Positions 11,924 through 25,254 of a stretch of 64,000 nucleotides of DNA are shown here, piece after piece (the first letter of the stretch is position 1; each line of letters begins with the position of its first letter). Origin of the DNA: Adineta ricciae (lineage: Eukaryota; Rotifera; Eurotatoria; Adinetida; Adinetidae). The notes beneath the pieces are model-generated. The model was given only the letters and a program-made list of their open reading frames with translations. It did no database searches and was not told the origin of the DNA. The DNA lies in the NCBI GenBank assembly GCA_905250025.1, contig CAJNOJ010000065.1, forward strand, positions 372,001 to 436,000. The letters are read 5' to 3'. The translations under genes were made by a program, and so were the position numbers.

Positions 11924-13150
11924 CTACCTGGAAATCATTCATTTAGTATTAATTTGTCGTTGATTTTCAATAAAATAATTAGTTCACAGTTCTAGAAATG
12001 TAATTGAGAATGGATTCTAGTGAATACGATGTTTTTCTTGTGGTTCTATCGTGGCAAATATCATGTCTTGTAAATATGAAAGTATTCGTTGTATTTCTTC
12101 TTGTTGCACTGATGAGTGTCCGATGGTTGATTATCGACATCTATCATGAAAATGAATCAATTTTTTTTTTCATTTTACATGATGCTGGTAATGACCAACC
12201 AACCAGCCAACCGAGTGACACACTTTTACTTTTCTCTTCAATTTGACTACTCAACTGTTGATGTCTTTGGATTAAAGAGTTGCCGCTCATTGCTTTACTC
12301 GAAGATTCCTTCATATTTCTCTCTCTCCGTGTTCAATGTTTGCATTAATTTCATTCAATATGTCAGTCAATTTAAAAGTCAACAGCTGTTCACGATTCAT
12401 TGTTGTTCTTTTTCATCGACGTTTCTTTCTTTTCAATCAAAATCGACTCGAGAAAATTTTCTTGGCAGCAGTTGCATTATTTCAAACAAAAAGAACTTCT
12501 TTCTCTCTCTCTCTCACTCCCCCTTCTTTCTAATCATTTCTGCTATTGATTACACCGCATCGAGAACTCTAGGTGTGATATATGTATATACAGTCTCTTA
12601 TTGTTACTAAATCTCGCCGACAAGCTTTACACGACTGTGCTTTATACACACATCTATATACACACATCTATATACACATGAATGTGATGTTTTTGTTTGG
12701 ACCTTATGTGCGCTTGTAATTGAGCGACACGAGAAGAGAATATAACGTCATATGAACTAACACCATGACAAGCAGACTAAGCTAAAAGAGAACATGAGAC
12801 AGAAAGAGAAAAAGCGAAAGAAAAAAGAGCTGAAGTAAAGGTAGGTCCTCTCCTTCCCTCTCTCTCTCTCCTTCGTCCTAATATTGAACGAACGTGCAAG
12901 AGCATAGGGTAATAGAATAGAAGAAATGACGATGGTAATGGTAATAGACTCAGTTTTTTTTATTGCTATTATTGCTGTCCGCCACTACCATTGTGTCTAT
13001 GGACATGAGTTCAAACAAATAGCGCTTCAGATCGAATAACAGACAGATATAGACGAGGCCGAATTTTTCTATTTTCCTTTCGTGAAAATGTTTTTTTATT
13101 TGCAGATTAAAACTGTTCGATTACATGTATATTCATCAATCGATGCAAGT
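11924..13150. other. Intergenic with simple repeats
   Basis: It contains the TIR gene poly(A) signal, CT runs at about 12500-12515 and 12856-12871, and a two-copy 14-bp repeat (CACACATCTATATA) at about 12647-12674. Open frames at 12004-12610 are low-complexity and unmatched. An AG at about 13105 may end a 5' leader intron of the villin gene. Confidence 0.5.
12647..12674. repeat. Two-copy 14-bp tandem repeat
   Basis: CACACATCTATATA occurs twice head to tail in the villin upstream region. Confidence 0.8.
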
Positions 13151-16100
13151 ATGAGTGAGTCAGACAGCGGTGGTGGAATGGAAATTGATTCAGCATTTGC
13201 TACAATACCCAAAAACAAATCTTGCCTATGTGTCTGGCGTGTCGAGGTAAGTTCATTTTTAGAGAGCAAAAGCTTACGATTTTTGTTTCGTTGAAAAGAA
13301 TTTCAAACTAGTCGCTGTTCCACGTGAATCTCATGGAATATTTTTCAAAGGTGATGCCTATGTTATCTATCATGCTGAAGAAATCAAAAAATCGACGAGT
13401 GCATCATCGACAACACCAGCGAATTTGATTCAGCATATTCATTTCTGGATTGGTTCAGAAGCCACACAAGATGAAGCCGGTGTTGCTGCATATAAAACTG
13501 TTGAACTAGGTAGGATTTGCTTGTTGATTCAAAGAGTAAAACTTCACTAGAAAAATATTCTTTTGCGCCGTGCTCTTGCTCGTTTTTTTTTTCTCTTCAC
13601 TAATCATGTCATATATTGATTCAATGTTAAGCAAATACGGCATACATACATGTGCAGACGCTGTCTTTCGCGATATGGAAGTAGAAAGAAATATTATGAA
13701 AAAAATATTAGACGATCAAGGAAAAGTTGCACATGGAATTGGATTTCTTGCGTTTTTTCTTCTTCTTCAAGAATATCAATTTGAGGACAATGTTATTCTT
13801 TTCAAAAGAAGTAACTATTATTCGAATTTGATGTCTCGAGTGTATGAACGAAAATATAGACGATGGTTCTGAACAATGCTGATCATTACGTTCAGTAAAT
13901 TTACTTTAGATATTAAAAGAGTTCATGTTTGACGAAGGATTTTTTTTTAACGGAAATTTTAGAATGTTATAATTAACCCCTGGAGTGCTATTGAGATGAT
14001 CGAATGAAAATTTCTGAAGGATGTGTGGATTATTTGTTAAATCATTTGTAAAAAGAAAATGTTGACCTTCAATTTATTATAATAACGTTGAAAACGCACG
14101 TTATTATAACATAAAACAAGATCAAATCTCTAACAGGAAACATCATGAACATAATCTTTTTTTTTTGTCTAACTTTGATGTTTGTCCTTGAGATGTTTAA
14201 CAGATTAGTCGCAGATCTGAATTCAATTCAAAATCATAGACAACAAGACGAACTATAAACATTACTTGACATTTACTTGTTTCTCCATATTCAATCAGTT
14301 CAATTTGATATTATTCGACTAGTCTCTTCGATAAATAAACTTTTCTCTGTATGTTGATTTAGACGACTATTTATCAGGCAATGCTGTTCAACATCGTGAA
14401 GTACAAGGAAACGAAAGTGAACGTTTTCTATCCTATTTCAAATCTCGTGGTGGTGTTACCTATCGACAAGGTGGCATCGCATCGGGTTTTCACCGACATC
14501 AATCCAACAATGAACCACGTCTATTTCGCTTGAAAGGTCGTCATACTGTGCGACTTTATGAAATGCCTACTATTGACTGGTCGCATATGTCTCGTGGTGA
14601 TGTATATTTATTAGATTTAAATGAAGTGATCTTTCTATGGAACGGAGCGAAATCAAATAAATACGAACGTATACAAGCGATGCAACGTGCTAAGCAATTG
14701 CGAGATGAACGTGGAAGAACGAATATTGTTATTATCGAAGATGGAGAAGAAACGAAGATGAGTAAAGATGAATTAAAATTATTCGAAACGAGATTGTTAT
14801 TGAAAGATAAAAATACCAAATTAAGTACAAATGATATCAGCGATGATAACGATGACGACAAGCGATTGGATGGTACACATATAAAATTGTATAAATGTTC
14901 CGATGAAAGTGGAACTTTGAAAGTGACGGAGAAAAAAGCGGGACCATTACTGAAAACTGATCTTGACAGTGAAGTTAGTTCAGAAAATCATGTCAAATAC
15001 AGGTTGTTTTAGTAATAATTTTTATCATTTAGGATGCATATATTATTGATAATGGTATCTATGGTGTTTGGGTGTGGGTTGGCCGACGATCTAATGTGAA
15101 GGAACGACGAGAAGCAATGAGAAATGCTCTTGTGAGTTGGAAAATTCTGTCTGAACAGTTTCTATTGAATGTGAATGCTTTGATCTGGAAAAGAACGATT
15201 ATTTCTAAGACAGCTCAACTAATATTATAACATTTGAATGAACATAAGTCGGGCGAGAATTGATGTTCAGTTGTGAAGAAGGAATAAAAACTCACGAACG
15301 GTCACTTTTTGCTTCTTTTTACAGGGTTTTCTGCAAAAGAAAGGCTATCCAAAAACGACGAAAGTCTGTCGAGTTATCGACGGCGCTGAACCGATGGAGT
15401 TCATTGCTCTCTTTAAAATCTGGACGGATGTTAACGCTCAAAAAGGTCTTGGCAAAACTTATACCAAAGGACATATCGGTAAATATATACGTGATACTTT
15501 CAATATCTTCTATTCGCACATGATTTTCTTAATCCTTCTCCTACTTACACAGAATCTTAGTTGCATAGGTAGGTGGAAAGTGCTCGTGCTCTCTGCATGT
15601 GAATCAGCTACCTATAGAAAGTGAGATTAAAGCAAACGGTTGACGTTTTTCTATTTAGCCAAAATGGCGTCGTCACAATTCGATGCAGTGACAATGCATT
15701 CTCAGCCACAATTAGCAGCTGCAACACAAATGCCCGATGACGGTTCTGGAAAGAAGGAAATTTTTCGCATCGAGCAGTTCAAAATGGTTCCATATCCTGA
15801 ATCGATGCATGGAATCTTCTTTTCAGGCGATTCATTCGTCATTCAATACACGTATCATGATCAACAGCGTTCGTACACCTTGATCTATTTCTGGTTAGGA
15901 CATCATTCCAGTCAAGATGAACAGGGTGCTGCAGCGATGGGTGCTGTTGAACTCGATAAGAAGATCCATGGTACAGGAACTATTATACGTGTTGTTCAAG
16001 ATAAAGAACCACTTCATTTTATGGCGATGTTTCATGGACGGATGATTATTTTTAAAGTAGAAGGTTTTCTTCAAGAATATATGTGTTTGACATGTCTAGT

Positions 16101-18033
16101 TTTAGCACGGCAAACGCAGTGGCTTTAGAAATTTACAATACCATGATGAAAATACCAGTGAAAACGATGATACTTATTTGTTGCAAGTCCGAGGCCTGTC
16201 AAAATTCGATACTAAAGCTGTTCAAGTAAATATAACTATCTTTCTCTCTCTAAATCTTATTTATTAATCGAGAAAAACAACTCGAGCAGACTTTTCACTC
16301 GAAGTAGAAAAGCTGGTGTTTTCGATTTAACACGATTGTTTTCTTTAGGTGGATTTACGCGCCTCAGCTTTGAATTCAAATGATTGTTTTGTCCTATTCA
16401 CTCCGCAATCTGTTTATATTTGGTGTGGCAAAGGATCAACAGGTGACGAACGGGAAATGTCTAAAATTGTCGCAACTTCAAAATCGAAGTAAACATATTC
16501 GAACGAATTTGAGTTGAAAAAAAAACAACAATTTTGACTTTTTCTTTTTCAGAGATCCGATTATGGTATTCGAAGGGCAGGAAAAAGAAGAATTTTGGGA
16601 TCATTTTCCAAATGGTAAAGAACCGTATGCATCGGAAAAACGTCTAGCTGATCATCAATCCTTGCTCATGAACGCGACCGATCATCCTGTAAGATTATTT
16701 GAAATATCCAACGCTAGTGGACATACAACTGCTGTCGAGATACTTCAATTTACACAGGTACAGACGAGGCTCCTTTCAATTGAAATACTCGCTACACCGA
16801 CATCTTTGAATTTTAACACGTTTCGTCATATAAAATCTCTTAGGCTGATCTTGATGAAGACGATGTGATGTTGCTCGATGCATGGTCAAGTATATTCTTG
16901 TGGATTGGGAAGAGTGAGAGATTAAAATCATTTACTTTCCCCATTTACTGGGGTTCATTTCAATTTAGATTCGAATAAAACCGAAATGAAAGATGCAGAA
17001 CGTATCGCGTACGATTATTTGCGCACTGATCCAAGTCATCGTGATCCTGATACACCAATAATAAAAACAAAGCAAATGCATGAGCCTATACATTTCATTG
17101 GTTTCTTCGGTCCTTGGGACAGAAATTATTGGACGGTAAAAGCCAATTGATTTGAATTGTTACGGATAGAGAAATCAAAGCACATGTTTACTTCAGAATA
17201 AATCATCGTATGAAGCAACAAAGTCTATGTTACACGCTGACAACCGGTCGGAGATATATGCAGAATTAGTTCGAGAGAAACCGGTAAGAAGTCAAATCGT
17301 TTCTCAGCACTCATGACTCACAACATTTGAATCTTGTTTCAGAAACAAAACATACTAAATCGTTCAACAGTGACAAAATATCCATATGAATTATTATTGA
17401 AGCCAGCGGATGAATTACCTGAAGATGTCAATCCTGAACTGCGCGAAGTAATAAGAATAACAACCGAAGGTTCTCTTATCTACCACTAGGCTAATTAGTT
17501 TATTATAGAGGCGTACTTATTACGTTGTTTCTTTGGTTCAACACCCTTAAATAGAGTCAGTTTTATTTAAGACACGATTGTTGTTAGTAATCCAAAACAG
17601 AAACAATGTTTAGAAAGACAGAAAGCAAAACTGCCATTCACTAGTCATATTCTCCAGAACACATAGATGTGCTGAACAACCATCGATTAAAATAGACTGT
17701 TTTGGTCTACATCTGTGATGAAAACAAATCGAGTAGTTAAAATGGATGAAGATAGGCTGTGCGTCATACGTGAAACTATGAATAGTAAAAGTCAGCATGT
17801 ACCTCTAATATAACTATGTTATGTATATAAATAGCTGGAATTTCTGTTGGATAAAACAATCAATATCGTTCGATGTTAAACATGAACCATGTTTTTTTTT
17901 CTTTCTCTTTCTATCTTAGATTCATTTAAACGACGACGAATTTAATCAACGCTTCAAAATGACTTACACAGATTACGCTTCGAAACCTGCTTGGCGACAA
18001 AAGGAATTGAAAAAACTTGCCAAACTATTTTAA
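13151..18033 (+). CDS. VIL: Villin-like actin-severing protein, six gelsolin repeats plus headpiece
   Basis: Calcium-regulated actin binder: capping, severing and, through the headpiece, bundling. About 14 exons are read. The first are 13151-13246, 13299-13509, 14363-14973, 15033-15131, 15325-15478, 15659-16056 and 16106-16225. Gelsolin repeats are recognised at [22 protein letters not shown] (G1), [13 protein letters not shown] (G2), [17 protein letters not shown] (G3), [15 protein letters not shown] with [11 protein letters not shown] (G4), [20 protein letters not shown] (G5) and [16 protein letters not shown] (G6). The C-terminus is a villin headpiece ([11 protein letters not shown], then [14 protein letters not shown] and ending KKLAKLF). 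An acidic, repetitive insert near 14830-14870 lies between G2 and G3. Introns are short except 13510-14362 and about 17450-17919. An in-frame upstream ATG at 13082 lies before a likely leader acceptor. Villin versus advillin orthology is not resolved. Confidence 0.92.
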
Positions 18034-18549
18034 CAGCATTTTTATGTTTCGTTTGTGTTTGTTTTCGTGCCATCGCTCTATCTATCGATTTCTCTCTGTG
18101 TGTTTATATCAATGTCAGTAATTATTCGAGATTTGACAAAGGAAATAATAATAAAAAAGTTATGAATTAAAACTAGTTTATAAATCTCACGATATTAGTT
18201 ATCTAACCAAGCGCATTGCGCTGAAAGAGTGTGCTTTGAGAAATGAAGGTTATTTGTACGCGTAACCCCTATCGTGGGTACTCGTTTCACGTTCTGTTTT
18301 TTTTTCTGTGCGGAGAAAAGAAATACGATGGATGTTTTTTCTCTTTTTATCGTTAAGTTCTTCTCTCGGAGAGACTGACGTCGATAGCATACTTTGGGAA
18401 GTTTTCTTCCCTTTTCTATGCTTTTGTTGAGAGAAAAACGAGAAAAAGACGGCCGGTTTGGCTTAGAAAAGATGGGCACATTTGTCAACATTAGAAAATA
18501 GAACTCGAACATATTTGTAGTTTATATAAATTCGTATTAACCAAAAGCT
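18034..18549. other. Intergenic after villin
   Basis: Villin 3' flank with A-rich candidate poly(A) sequence near 18146-18160. A minus-strand open frame at 18195-18512 is not family-like. Confidence 0.45.
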
Positions 18550-18894
18550 ATGACTTATTCATCATTGATACCTGTAACTTTCACCTTGCTATTGCTACTC
18601 TCTCAATTTTTCTTTTTCACTATTTCCTATTTCGACATTAACCAGGTATGTATGGTTGAAACTGAGTAGGCACATCGAAATCGATTAAAAGAACACATGT
18701 ACTTTATTTTTCTCTTTCTCTCACGAAAATACGAGCGAACACTTGAAATAAATGTGTGTGTTTTTTCTTCAAGATGTTAAATCGCATTCTATCAAGCATT
18801 CGCTAACCTTATTAACTTGTTCCTATGCAAAGAACTTTTCTCGTTCGTATTTTAGATTCATCATATTTCTATCTTGCTAGCGATACATTCGAAT

Positions 18895-20209
18895 ATGGAT
18901 GATTACGACACGATTTCTCAAGATGCCAGCGACTTCTCCGATTCGCTAACAATTGCACTCAACAATAAAGCAAAATATGGACAACTTGGTCGTTGCTCTA
19001 TTTGTGGAGCGAGATCATCCGGAATTAACTTTGACGTCATGACAGTAAATATTCATGACAGATATTTTCATATATCAATGGATTTGATTTTAGTGTTCAT
19101 CGTGCAAAGCATTCTTTCGACGAAATGGTGTTAAACCATTGGTGAGTTGTTTATTTCAAACAAAATTTGAATTGTAAAGTCGCTTCTTCTAGCATCAATT
19201 CGTTTGTCGTGCGTCAGGTAATTGTATAATCGATGAACGATCACGCCGGCAGTGTACGGCATGTCGTCTACGAAAATGTTTTGAAATGGGCATGGTTAAA
19301 GAACGGATTCGAACCGAAGAACAGAATCAGCGACATCGTGCATTAGTCGAAGAGAATCGACGTCAAAAATTGAAAAAATGTCAACAACAACAAGAAAAAG
19401 AACAACGAAAAAGCCAAAAAGTGAGTTCGAAAAAGATTTCATCTCTTCTTGATTGGCTTATTCATTCGTAGGTCTACAAGAGCTGTCGTAACGAACCAAT
19501 CTATTCTTCATCATCATCCTATTCATGCGACAATCAAATCGATCTGATATGCGAAATCTTTCTTGAAAGCGTACGCGAAGTGATTCCAGATGAATTTCGT
19601 CTGGATCTTAATCACGATGTAACCGATGGATTAAATCAATATTGTATGCCTGTTTCATCTTTAATCACGTTCTCCAAACATTTGTCTCAATTTCAACAAT
19701 TACCAGTCGATGATCGACTAATTCTTTTGAAAAATAATACGAAAGTTCTTCTACCGATGTTCATACATTTACTCAGCACAACTACGAAAACACGAATCTA
19801 TTTCCATCATCCTGGTTTGCATAATATTAACGAGAAAATCTCATATACGTATTCATTATTCAGTTATAATATGCCTGATGATAATAAATTATTAGTCTTG
19901 TTATTTGTCGTCTTGCTTTTTTCTTCGTCGTTACTTACCAGTAAGTCTTTATATGATGCTGGTCAAATGAATGAGCATTCGAGACAAATGGCTCGATATA
20001 CATACGATGAATATGCCCAGCTAATTTGGCTTTATGTTAGTGAAAAATATGATGACAATTACGGACAGGCCGCATTGGTTTACATGAAAATTATAACGAC
20101 ATTCCTTCAATTACAGAATCTAACCAATGAAATTTATGATATTATCGAATGTTCGGTGCAAATTGATCGATTACACATGATAATGCAATCTGTCCTACAT
20201 TTGACATAA
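18895..20209 (+). CDS. Divergent nuclear receptor NR-1 with canonical C4 zinc fingers
   Basis: Ligand-type nuclear transcription factor. The first finger is CSICGARSSGINFDVMTCSSC followed by KAFFRRN. The second finger has the standard spacing (CRASGNC, then QCTAC) leading to RLRKCFEMGM and a C-terminal extension rich in Arg, Gln and Lys. Exons are joined by short introns after MT, after KPL and after SQK. The final exon (about 19480-20209) carries a weak ligand-binding-domain-like helical region (LPVDDRLILLKNNTK and later helices). The ATG at 18895 is the first in the exon, but an upstream phase-0 exon at 18550-18645 could add an N-terminus. The stop TAA ends at 20209 and an AATAAA overlaps its last base (20209-20214), so the 3' UTR is very short. 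Ligand and target unknown. Confidence 0.88.
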
Positions 20210-21527
20210 ATAAACCGGATCGAACTGATTTTGTTTATTTAATCGTTGTTTCTAGTTGAGCATTCTTCTCCTTCTCCTTCTTCTTCTTCTTTATGTATAG
20301 TGGCCAGTAACGATGGTTTTCAAATATATAATGTATTTTACTTTGTTGGATAAATATATCCTGTATTCATTCGATATCTGTAATGTGAGTTACATTGCTG
20401 GAATATCGATAGGAACTTGCAATCATCGTTCAGTATTGTAAACAAATAAGTTGGATTAGTCGAAATGAATCTGTAGGATTTTGATGAAAGTCATGATCTT
20501 AGAGACATCATCGCTTGTGGGCATATTTCCATTGATAGAGGAGCGAAATGAGAAATTCGTGAACATCATCTGAATAGGAAAAATCTGGCACAAGATCGTC
20601 GTCCTTGAACTATGTTTGTTATTCATACCATGTATGATTTCATCGACAGTTCATATGTATTTTTAATCAGTTTATTTTGTGGAAGCACTAATGTCAAATA
20701 AAGGCTTGCTTGGCATTCCAGGACAATTCACGCTCGATGAGAGCATCCAACAAAAAATGAGGTTTTCTACATTCATAAAAAAATCTCTATTAGAATTTCT
20801 TAAAAGTTTTTCATAATTGTCTCCTCGAGAGATCTTCTACTATATATGTCCTCAAAAAGACCACCGTTATCAAAGTTATTTTTTCCTTTCTATAACATTA
20901 AAAAGTCCGGGTAGGGAAGGGGTTAACGTAATTGCTCTTGGAAACTTTCTGCGAAGCTCAATTGATATCGCGTTTTCAGCGGTTTATACGATTGCGATAG
21001 GGGAAATACTAAAAAATGCGTCATAGAGACTCTGAAAACTGGAATATATTATGATCGAATTAAGCTGAACGAAGAGTATAATCACAGTCATGTTGCACGA
21101 TTAAATGTTTTGTTGTATGAAATCGAACGGGAAGAAGGTAGCTTCTTCTCGAATTTGGCTTTTTCTGAATGCTTTGAATCTGAATAAATATATGATAATG
21201 CTAAGAGAAATAAAAGTTTTGACTGAACATTTGATATAACTGAGATTACATATTCTTTTATGACGTAAAAGTTAACCGAGCGTGAAGCGTCTTCATGCGT
21301 ATGCAATTTTTCGCCTACCTTCAATCCACTCACTCTTCAAGTTTAATTACTCCACTCTTTGTCGATATATCGATACATTATATCAAAATCTTCTCTGCTG
21401 TATAATCAATCAAAAGTGAATATTCATTTTTATTAATACAATTGAAAAGTCGCAGGCAAAGAAAGAAAAAAGAAAACACTTCGTTCGTTCTGAAAAGAAT
21501 CTTCATTGTTGGATCACTTGATTTATA
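20210..21527. other. Intergenic between NR-1 and the EGF gene
   Basis: Ordinary AT-rich DNA with the NR-1 poly(A) signal at its left end and a CTT-rich tract near 20266-20292. Open frames at 20817-21026 and 21088-21333 are unmatched. The two genes converge on this stretch. Confidence 0.5.
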
Positions 21528-22827
21528 TTAAGCATAGTCGGCTGGTCGCATTGAAGCGAAGTCCTTTTGGACATGATCTTTCTTCGGCACGTAATCCTAC
21601 GAATTCAAAACAGGATAATACATGTATACAAAGAATGTCAAGTTTTGCTCACCTCCAGTAACAGTTCTACATTCGAAATATTTTCCTTGTTCATGCATAT
21701 GAGTATCTTGAAAGAAGCCAGCAGAAGCGCAAGTGAAATAATCTGAATTAAATAATAATTGGTTGTTGTAATAGAGACATATATGTAAATACATACTAGA
21801 TTCACATTTGGTACCATTGAAGCCTGGTGCACATTTACAATAAGCGAATCGTGTCGATCCGATAACATTTTCTTGACATGCTCCGTTATTTAAACATAAA
21901 CCTGATGCACAAAAGCCCGATGTTCCTACAAGTAAATCATGCGTGCTATTTTTGATGAGAAGTTTCAAGCAAATCTGTACCTTTCATTTCACAATATTCT
22001 CCCCATGTGCCATAAGGACAGAGACAAACTGCTTGATGAGGACCTTGAGGAGGTTGAGTGGCACAATAGCCGCTTTTACATGTGACTCTCTCACATAAAT
22101 TATGGTCTGAAAATCAAATGGTAGGAGCAAGTAAAGGTTTTCCTCAGTAGAATACAAAGCGCCTTACCATCGCGATTCTGACAAACTGCTCCGCCATAAC
22201 CGCTTGGACAATGACAGATGCCGCCGGAATAGACACCACCATGTAGACATGGCGATGGGCCCGTTCCTGGATTTGTTGTTGACGAACATTGTAATGGTTT
22301 AGTTAAATCTGTAACAAAAGTTCATCAAACAATCAATATGTTGAAAGGAAGACATGTCATTCGTAGGATAACTGACCACAGTCAGCGTTCGTTGTCTGTA
22401 CTCCGTTTCCCGCCGAGTCCCTGCACAGACAAGAGAATGATGTTCCACAGTCATCATTTTCGAGACACAGTATTAAATTTCCATTGCTATTTGTGCAGGC
22501 ATCCTCACTAATATTTGCGTTACCACAAAGACCTACCAATAAAAAAATCTTTCTTTCAAACTTTTATTCTCATATTTACTTACGACATGGTCTGTTGAAC
22601 GTGTATTTATGTCCCGGGCATGTACATAAAGCATCGGCACCCACTTGAAGGCATCGATAGCCTCGTGTTTCATTGTAATAACCTGCTATTCCACAGGGAT
22701 TAGTATTACAGTCTACAAGAGCATATCAAAATGAGTAAACATATACGTAAGAATAACAATTTTTATCACCAGCCGCGTATGTTGATGTAAAGTACAGTGC
22801 GACAATGAGAACAATAACAGTCTTCAT
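21528..22827 (-). CDS. Secreted EGF-repeat protein
   Basis: It begins with a signal peptide (MKTVIVLIVALYFTSTYA) at 22827, so the product enters the secretory path. Cys-rich modules follow on separate exons. At least three are EGF-like: one around PCLHGGVYSGG and CHCPSGYGGAVC, one around CKSGYC and CLCPYGTWGEYC, and one around CLNNGAC and CKCAPGFNGTKC. Two earlier Cys-rich modules (LCGNANISEDAC and a preceding C-rich unit) are less clear. A last module with GFFQDTHMHEQGKYFEC faintly resembles a type-2 chitin-binding domain. The protein ends DFASMRPADYA with TAA at 21528-21530. No transmembrane segment is seen. Every intron is short. Function is not identifiable beyond extracellular adhesion, matrix or lumen. 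Confidence 0.85.
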
Positions 22828-24343
22828 TCTTCGTTGAATTTCCAAAACTAAGAAATGATTTTCGATGTCAGTGCGGATGCTTTTATATGGGAATATCTAC
22901 TAATAACATCTATATCGAATTAAAATTGTTATTACGTGGGTTTTAAATTACAAAAATATGGAAATAATATATTTTGATTTCGATATCGAATGACTATCGG
23001 AGAAAAAAAGGGACGTTCGAAAATATTTATTAAATATTTTCAACATCAATTTCTGCAGAAAAATTTGGCATTGAAACCGGATCTACGATTAAAAATGTTT
23101 TATTTTTTTGTTATGCACTTCCTCTCTCACTTCTACAAAAAAAAAGAAACTAATTGATAAATTTAAAGCGCATTCATCTTTTTTTTAATCAGATTGATAA
23201 AGAGGGAGAATGTCGTTTGACTCAATGTCTGATGAATGATTTAGTGACGAAGGGGACAGATCCAAGTCATCTTTCAAAATCAACATTGTGAAGAAAATCG
23301 ATTTCTTTTTTTTGGGAACTGATTTTTTAGAATAAAACTTAATCAGAACAAATCCTGCATTTTTTTTCTTTCTGTAACCTTCGATTTACGATGATTTGTT
23401 TTTAACAATGGCGAAGGATTTCTTGTATAGCTACATGCATTCGAATATTTCTCTGAATCGTTCGGATGAGTACACGATTTCTTGTAATATTATCAGATGA
23501 AAATGTTCTTTCCGAAATTGTGACAAGTGTCGTTTCGTTGGCAATGAATCGGTCGTCTTCGAAATAATGAATGTTTATCAAGACACAATTGTGTTCGTCA
23601 GTTTTTTTTCTCGTTCTCGAATCAGATTAAGTGAATTCGATTACACTGATGATAATGTATTTATGGGAATAGAACTTCGCGTCACGATGATGATACTCAA
23701 TATAAAAACACATGTCAGATAGGACTGATTGTAATGAGCAAAAAGCAAACTTGTTGAATTGATTTCATTCCTTTATTCTTTACTCTTATAAAAATCAACA
23801 GTGATTTGACCTTTTCACTTCGATACACCGACGTTATGAAATCGGCGAGTCCATTCATTCTATCGTGACATGCATCGATGCTAGTACAAAATAGAACGTA
23901 TAGTCATCGATAAGAAAGAATGCCTTTCTGCATCAAGTCACAAAATGTATGTGTAGTAAGCGATCAGTCTTTCGAGTTACTTTCTTTTTTTCTCTTCTTC
24001 TTCTTCGTCTTCTTCTTTTTGTTCTAGTGTAGCTCCACTCGTTTTCTTCTTCCTTCTTTATTCTCTGATCGTCATCATGTTCAGTAGCGCTCAACGATCA
24101 CAGCTGTGCTCGTGTTCGTATGCGCTCATCTTAAAGAACGACGAACGAGAGTAAAAAAAGTCGAGAGAAAAGTTTACTTCTTTTTTTCTTGCTCTCTCTC
24201 TCTCTCTTTCCCTTTTCATCATGGCATTAATGTATGGCACCTCGCTTTTATATGGTAACAGTAATCTTTGCTCATTGATACTCGATTACGAACGAAATAG
24301 AACAAGTGCGTGAGCAAACTTTTAAACAAAACTCGACGTTATC
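22828..24343. other. Intergenic, divergent promoter region
   Basis: Lies between the minus-strand EGF gene and the plus-strand RhoGEF, so it should hold both promoters. It contains CTT-rich sequence near 23995-24020 and a CT run at about 24191-24208. No coding sequence is recognised. Confidence 0.5.
24191..24208. repeat. CT dinucleotide run upstream of the RhoGEF
   Basis: Nine CT units in the putative promoter region. Pyrimidine runs of this kind recur upstream of several genes in the window. Confidence 0.8.
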
Positions 24344-24449
24344 ATGGACGTCTCATTACCAAAAATTCTTCCTAATAATACTTCATTAATCAAGCATTTC
24401 TCATTCGATCGCTCAGCTATATTTATTAATACAACACACGGCTCATCAG
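24344..24449 (+). CDS. MCF2L: Candidate alternative first exon (1a) of the RhoGEF gene
   Basis: An ATG opens a 106-nt frame (MDVSLPKILPNNTSLIKHF at its start) ending at a GTAGG donor. It ends in phase 1, the same phase as exon 1b (25255-25420) and as required by exon 2 at 25906. It can therefore splice directly to exon 2 in frame, skipping 1b. Human MCF2L is also known to use several first exons. No RNA evidence is available here. Confidence 0.55.
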
Positions 24450-25254
24450 GTAGGAAAGGACAATGGCTCGAGCTCGGGAGTTTTTTGTTCAGCAAAATGA
24501 ATTATGCATAATCTTATGTCAGATGACATTGAAATTCACTTGGGATGAAAATTAAAAAAAATGATTTGATTTGGACGGTTAATTGTCATATCAACAGACA
24601 GATCAAGGTAGAAATATTAAGACGCATACACACGTATATCTGTAATTAAATGACAAGAGGTTTTCTTCAATAAGCAACAGCAAGATAGAAAATCATCTGT
24701 GGCCAGTTTTTATGATGGGGTTCGATTAATCATAAAAAAAAGCGGGGGAGAAATCATTTGTTCATACTTGTGTTTGAAAGGAAATCACTCATAACGCTGA
24801 GAATTAGAAAGCACCATCTGTTTAGTATACGTATGTTTAACATTACGTAATTGAAGAGAAAAAAAACCAGTTAATATAGAAATATTTCTTGGTCGATATA
24901 AAACATCGAACAGGAAATTGTTAAATAAATTCTCCTATTTCCAATCTGGTTCTTTGTTTTAATATTGTCTATTGTTCCATCTTTCTTTTCTTCTTTTCGC
25001 ATACGAGAGTATCACGACACGACATTTGAATGTATTAACTGCTAAGACTATACTCATACTTCAGCATAATAATCGTCTATTTCACTGCACACACATATAT
25101 ATGTTTCTTTACTTCACTCCCTTTTTTGCCCTTTTACCAAGTAGTTTCTTTAGTGACTCCGTCACTTCGCCTTTTTCTTCCTCTCCTTTTCCGACGATTG
25201 CTTGCACCAGATGGGTATACTTTAAGATAAAATTTGTGTTTCAAACGATACAAA

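Noticed and set aside
12146..12610. 154-codon plus-strand frame between the TIR and villin genes
   Set aside because: Phe/Ser-rich translation of a pyrimidine-rich spacer containing CT runs; no motif or splice context.
18195..18512. 105-codon minus-strand frame after villin
   Set aside because: No recognisable domain, Lys/Phe-biased, and in a region expected to be UTR and promoter.
24715..24735. GGGGTTCGATTAATC, resembling a tRNA T-arm
   Set aside because: No matching acceptor stem, D-arm or anticodon arm could be folded around it.
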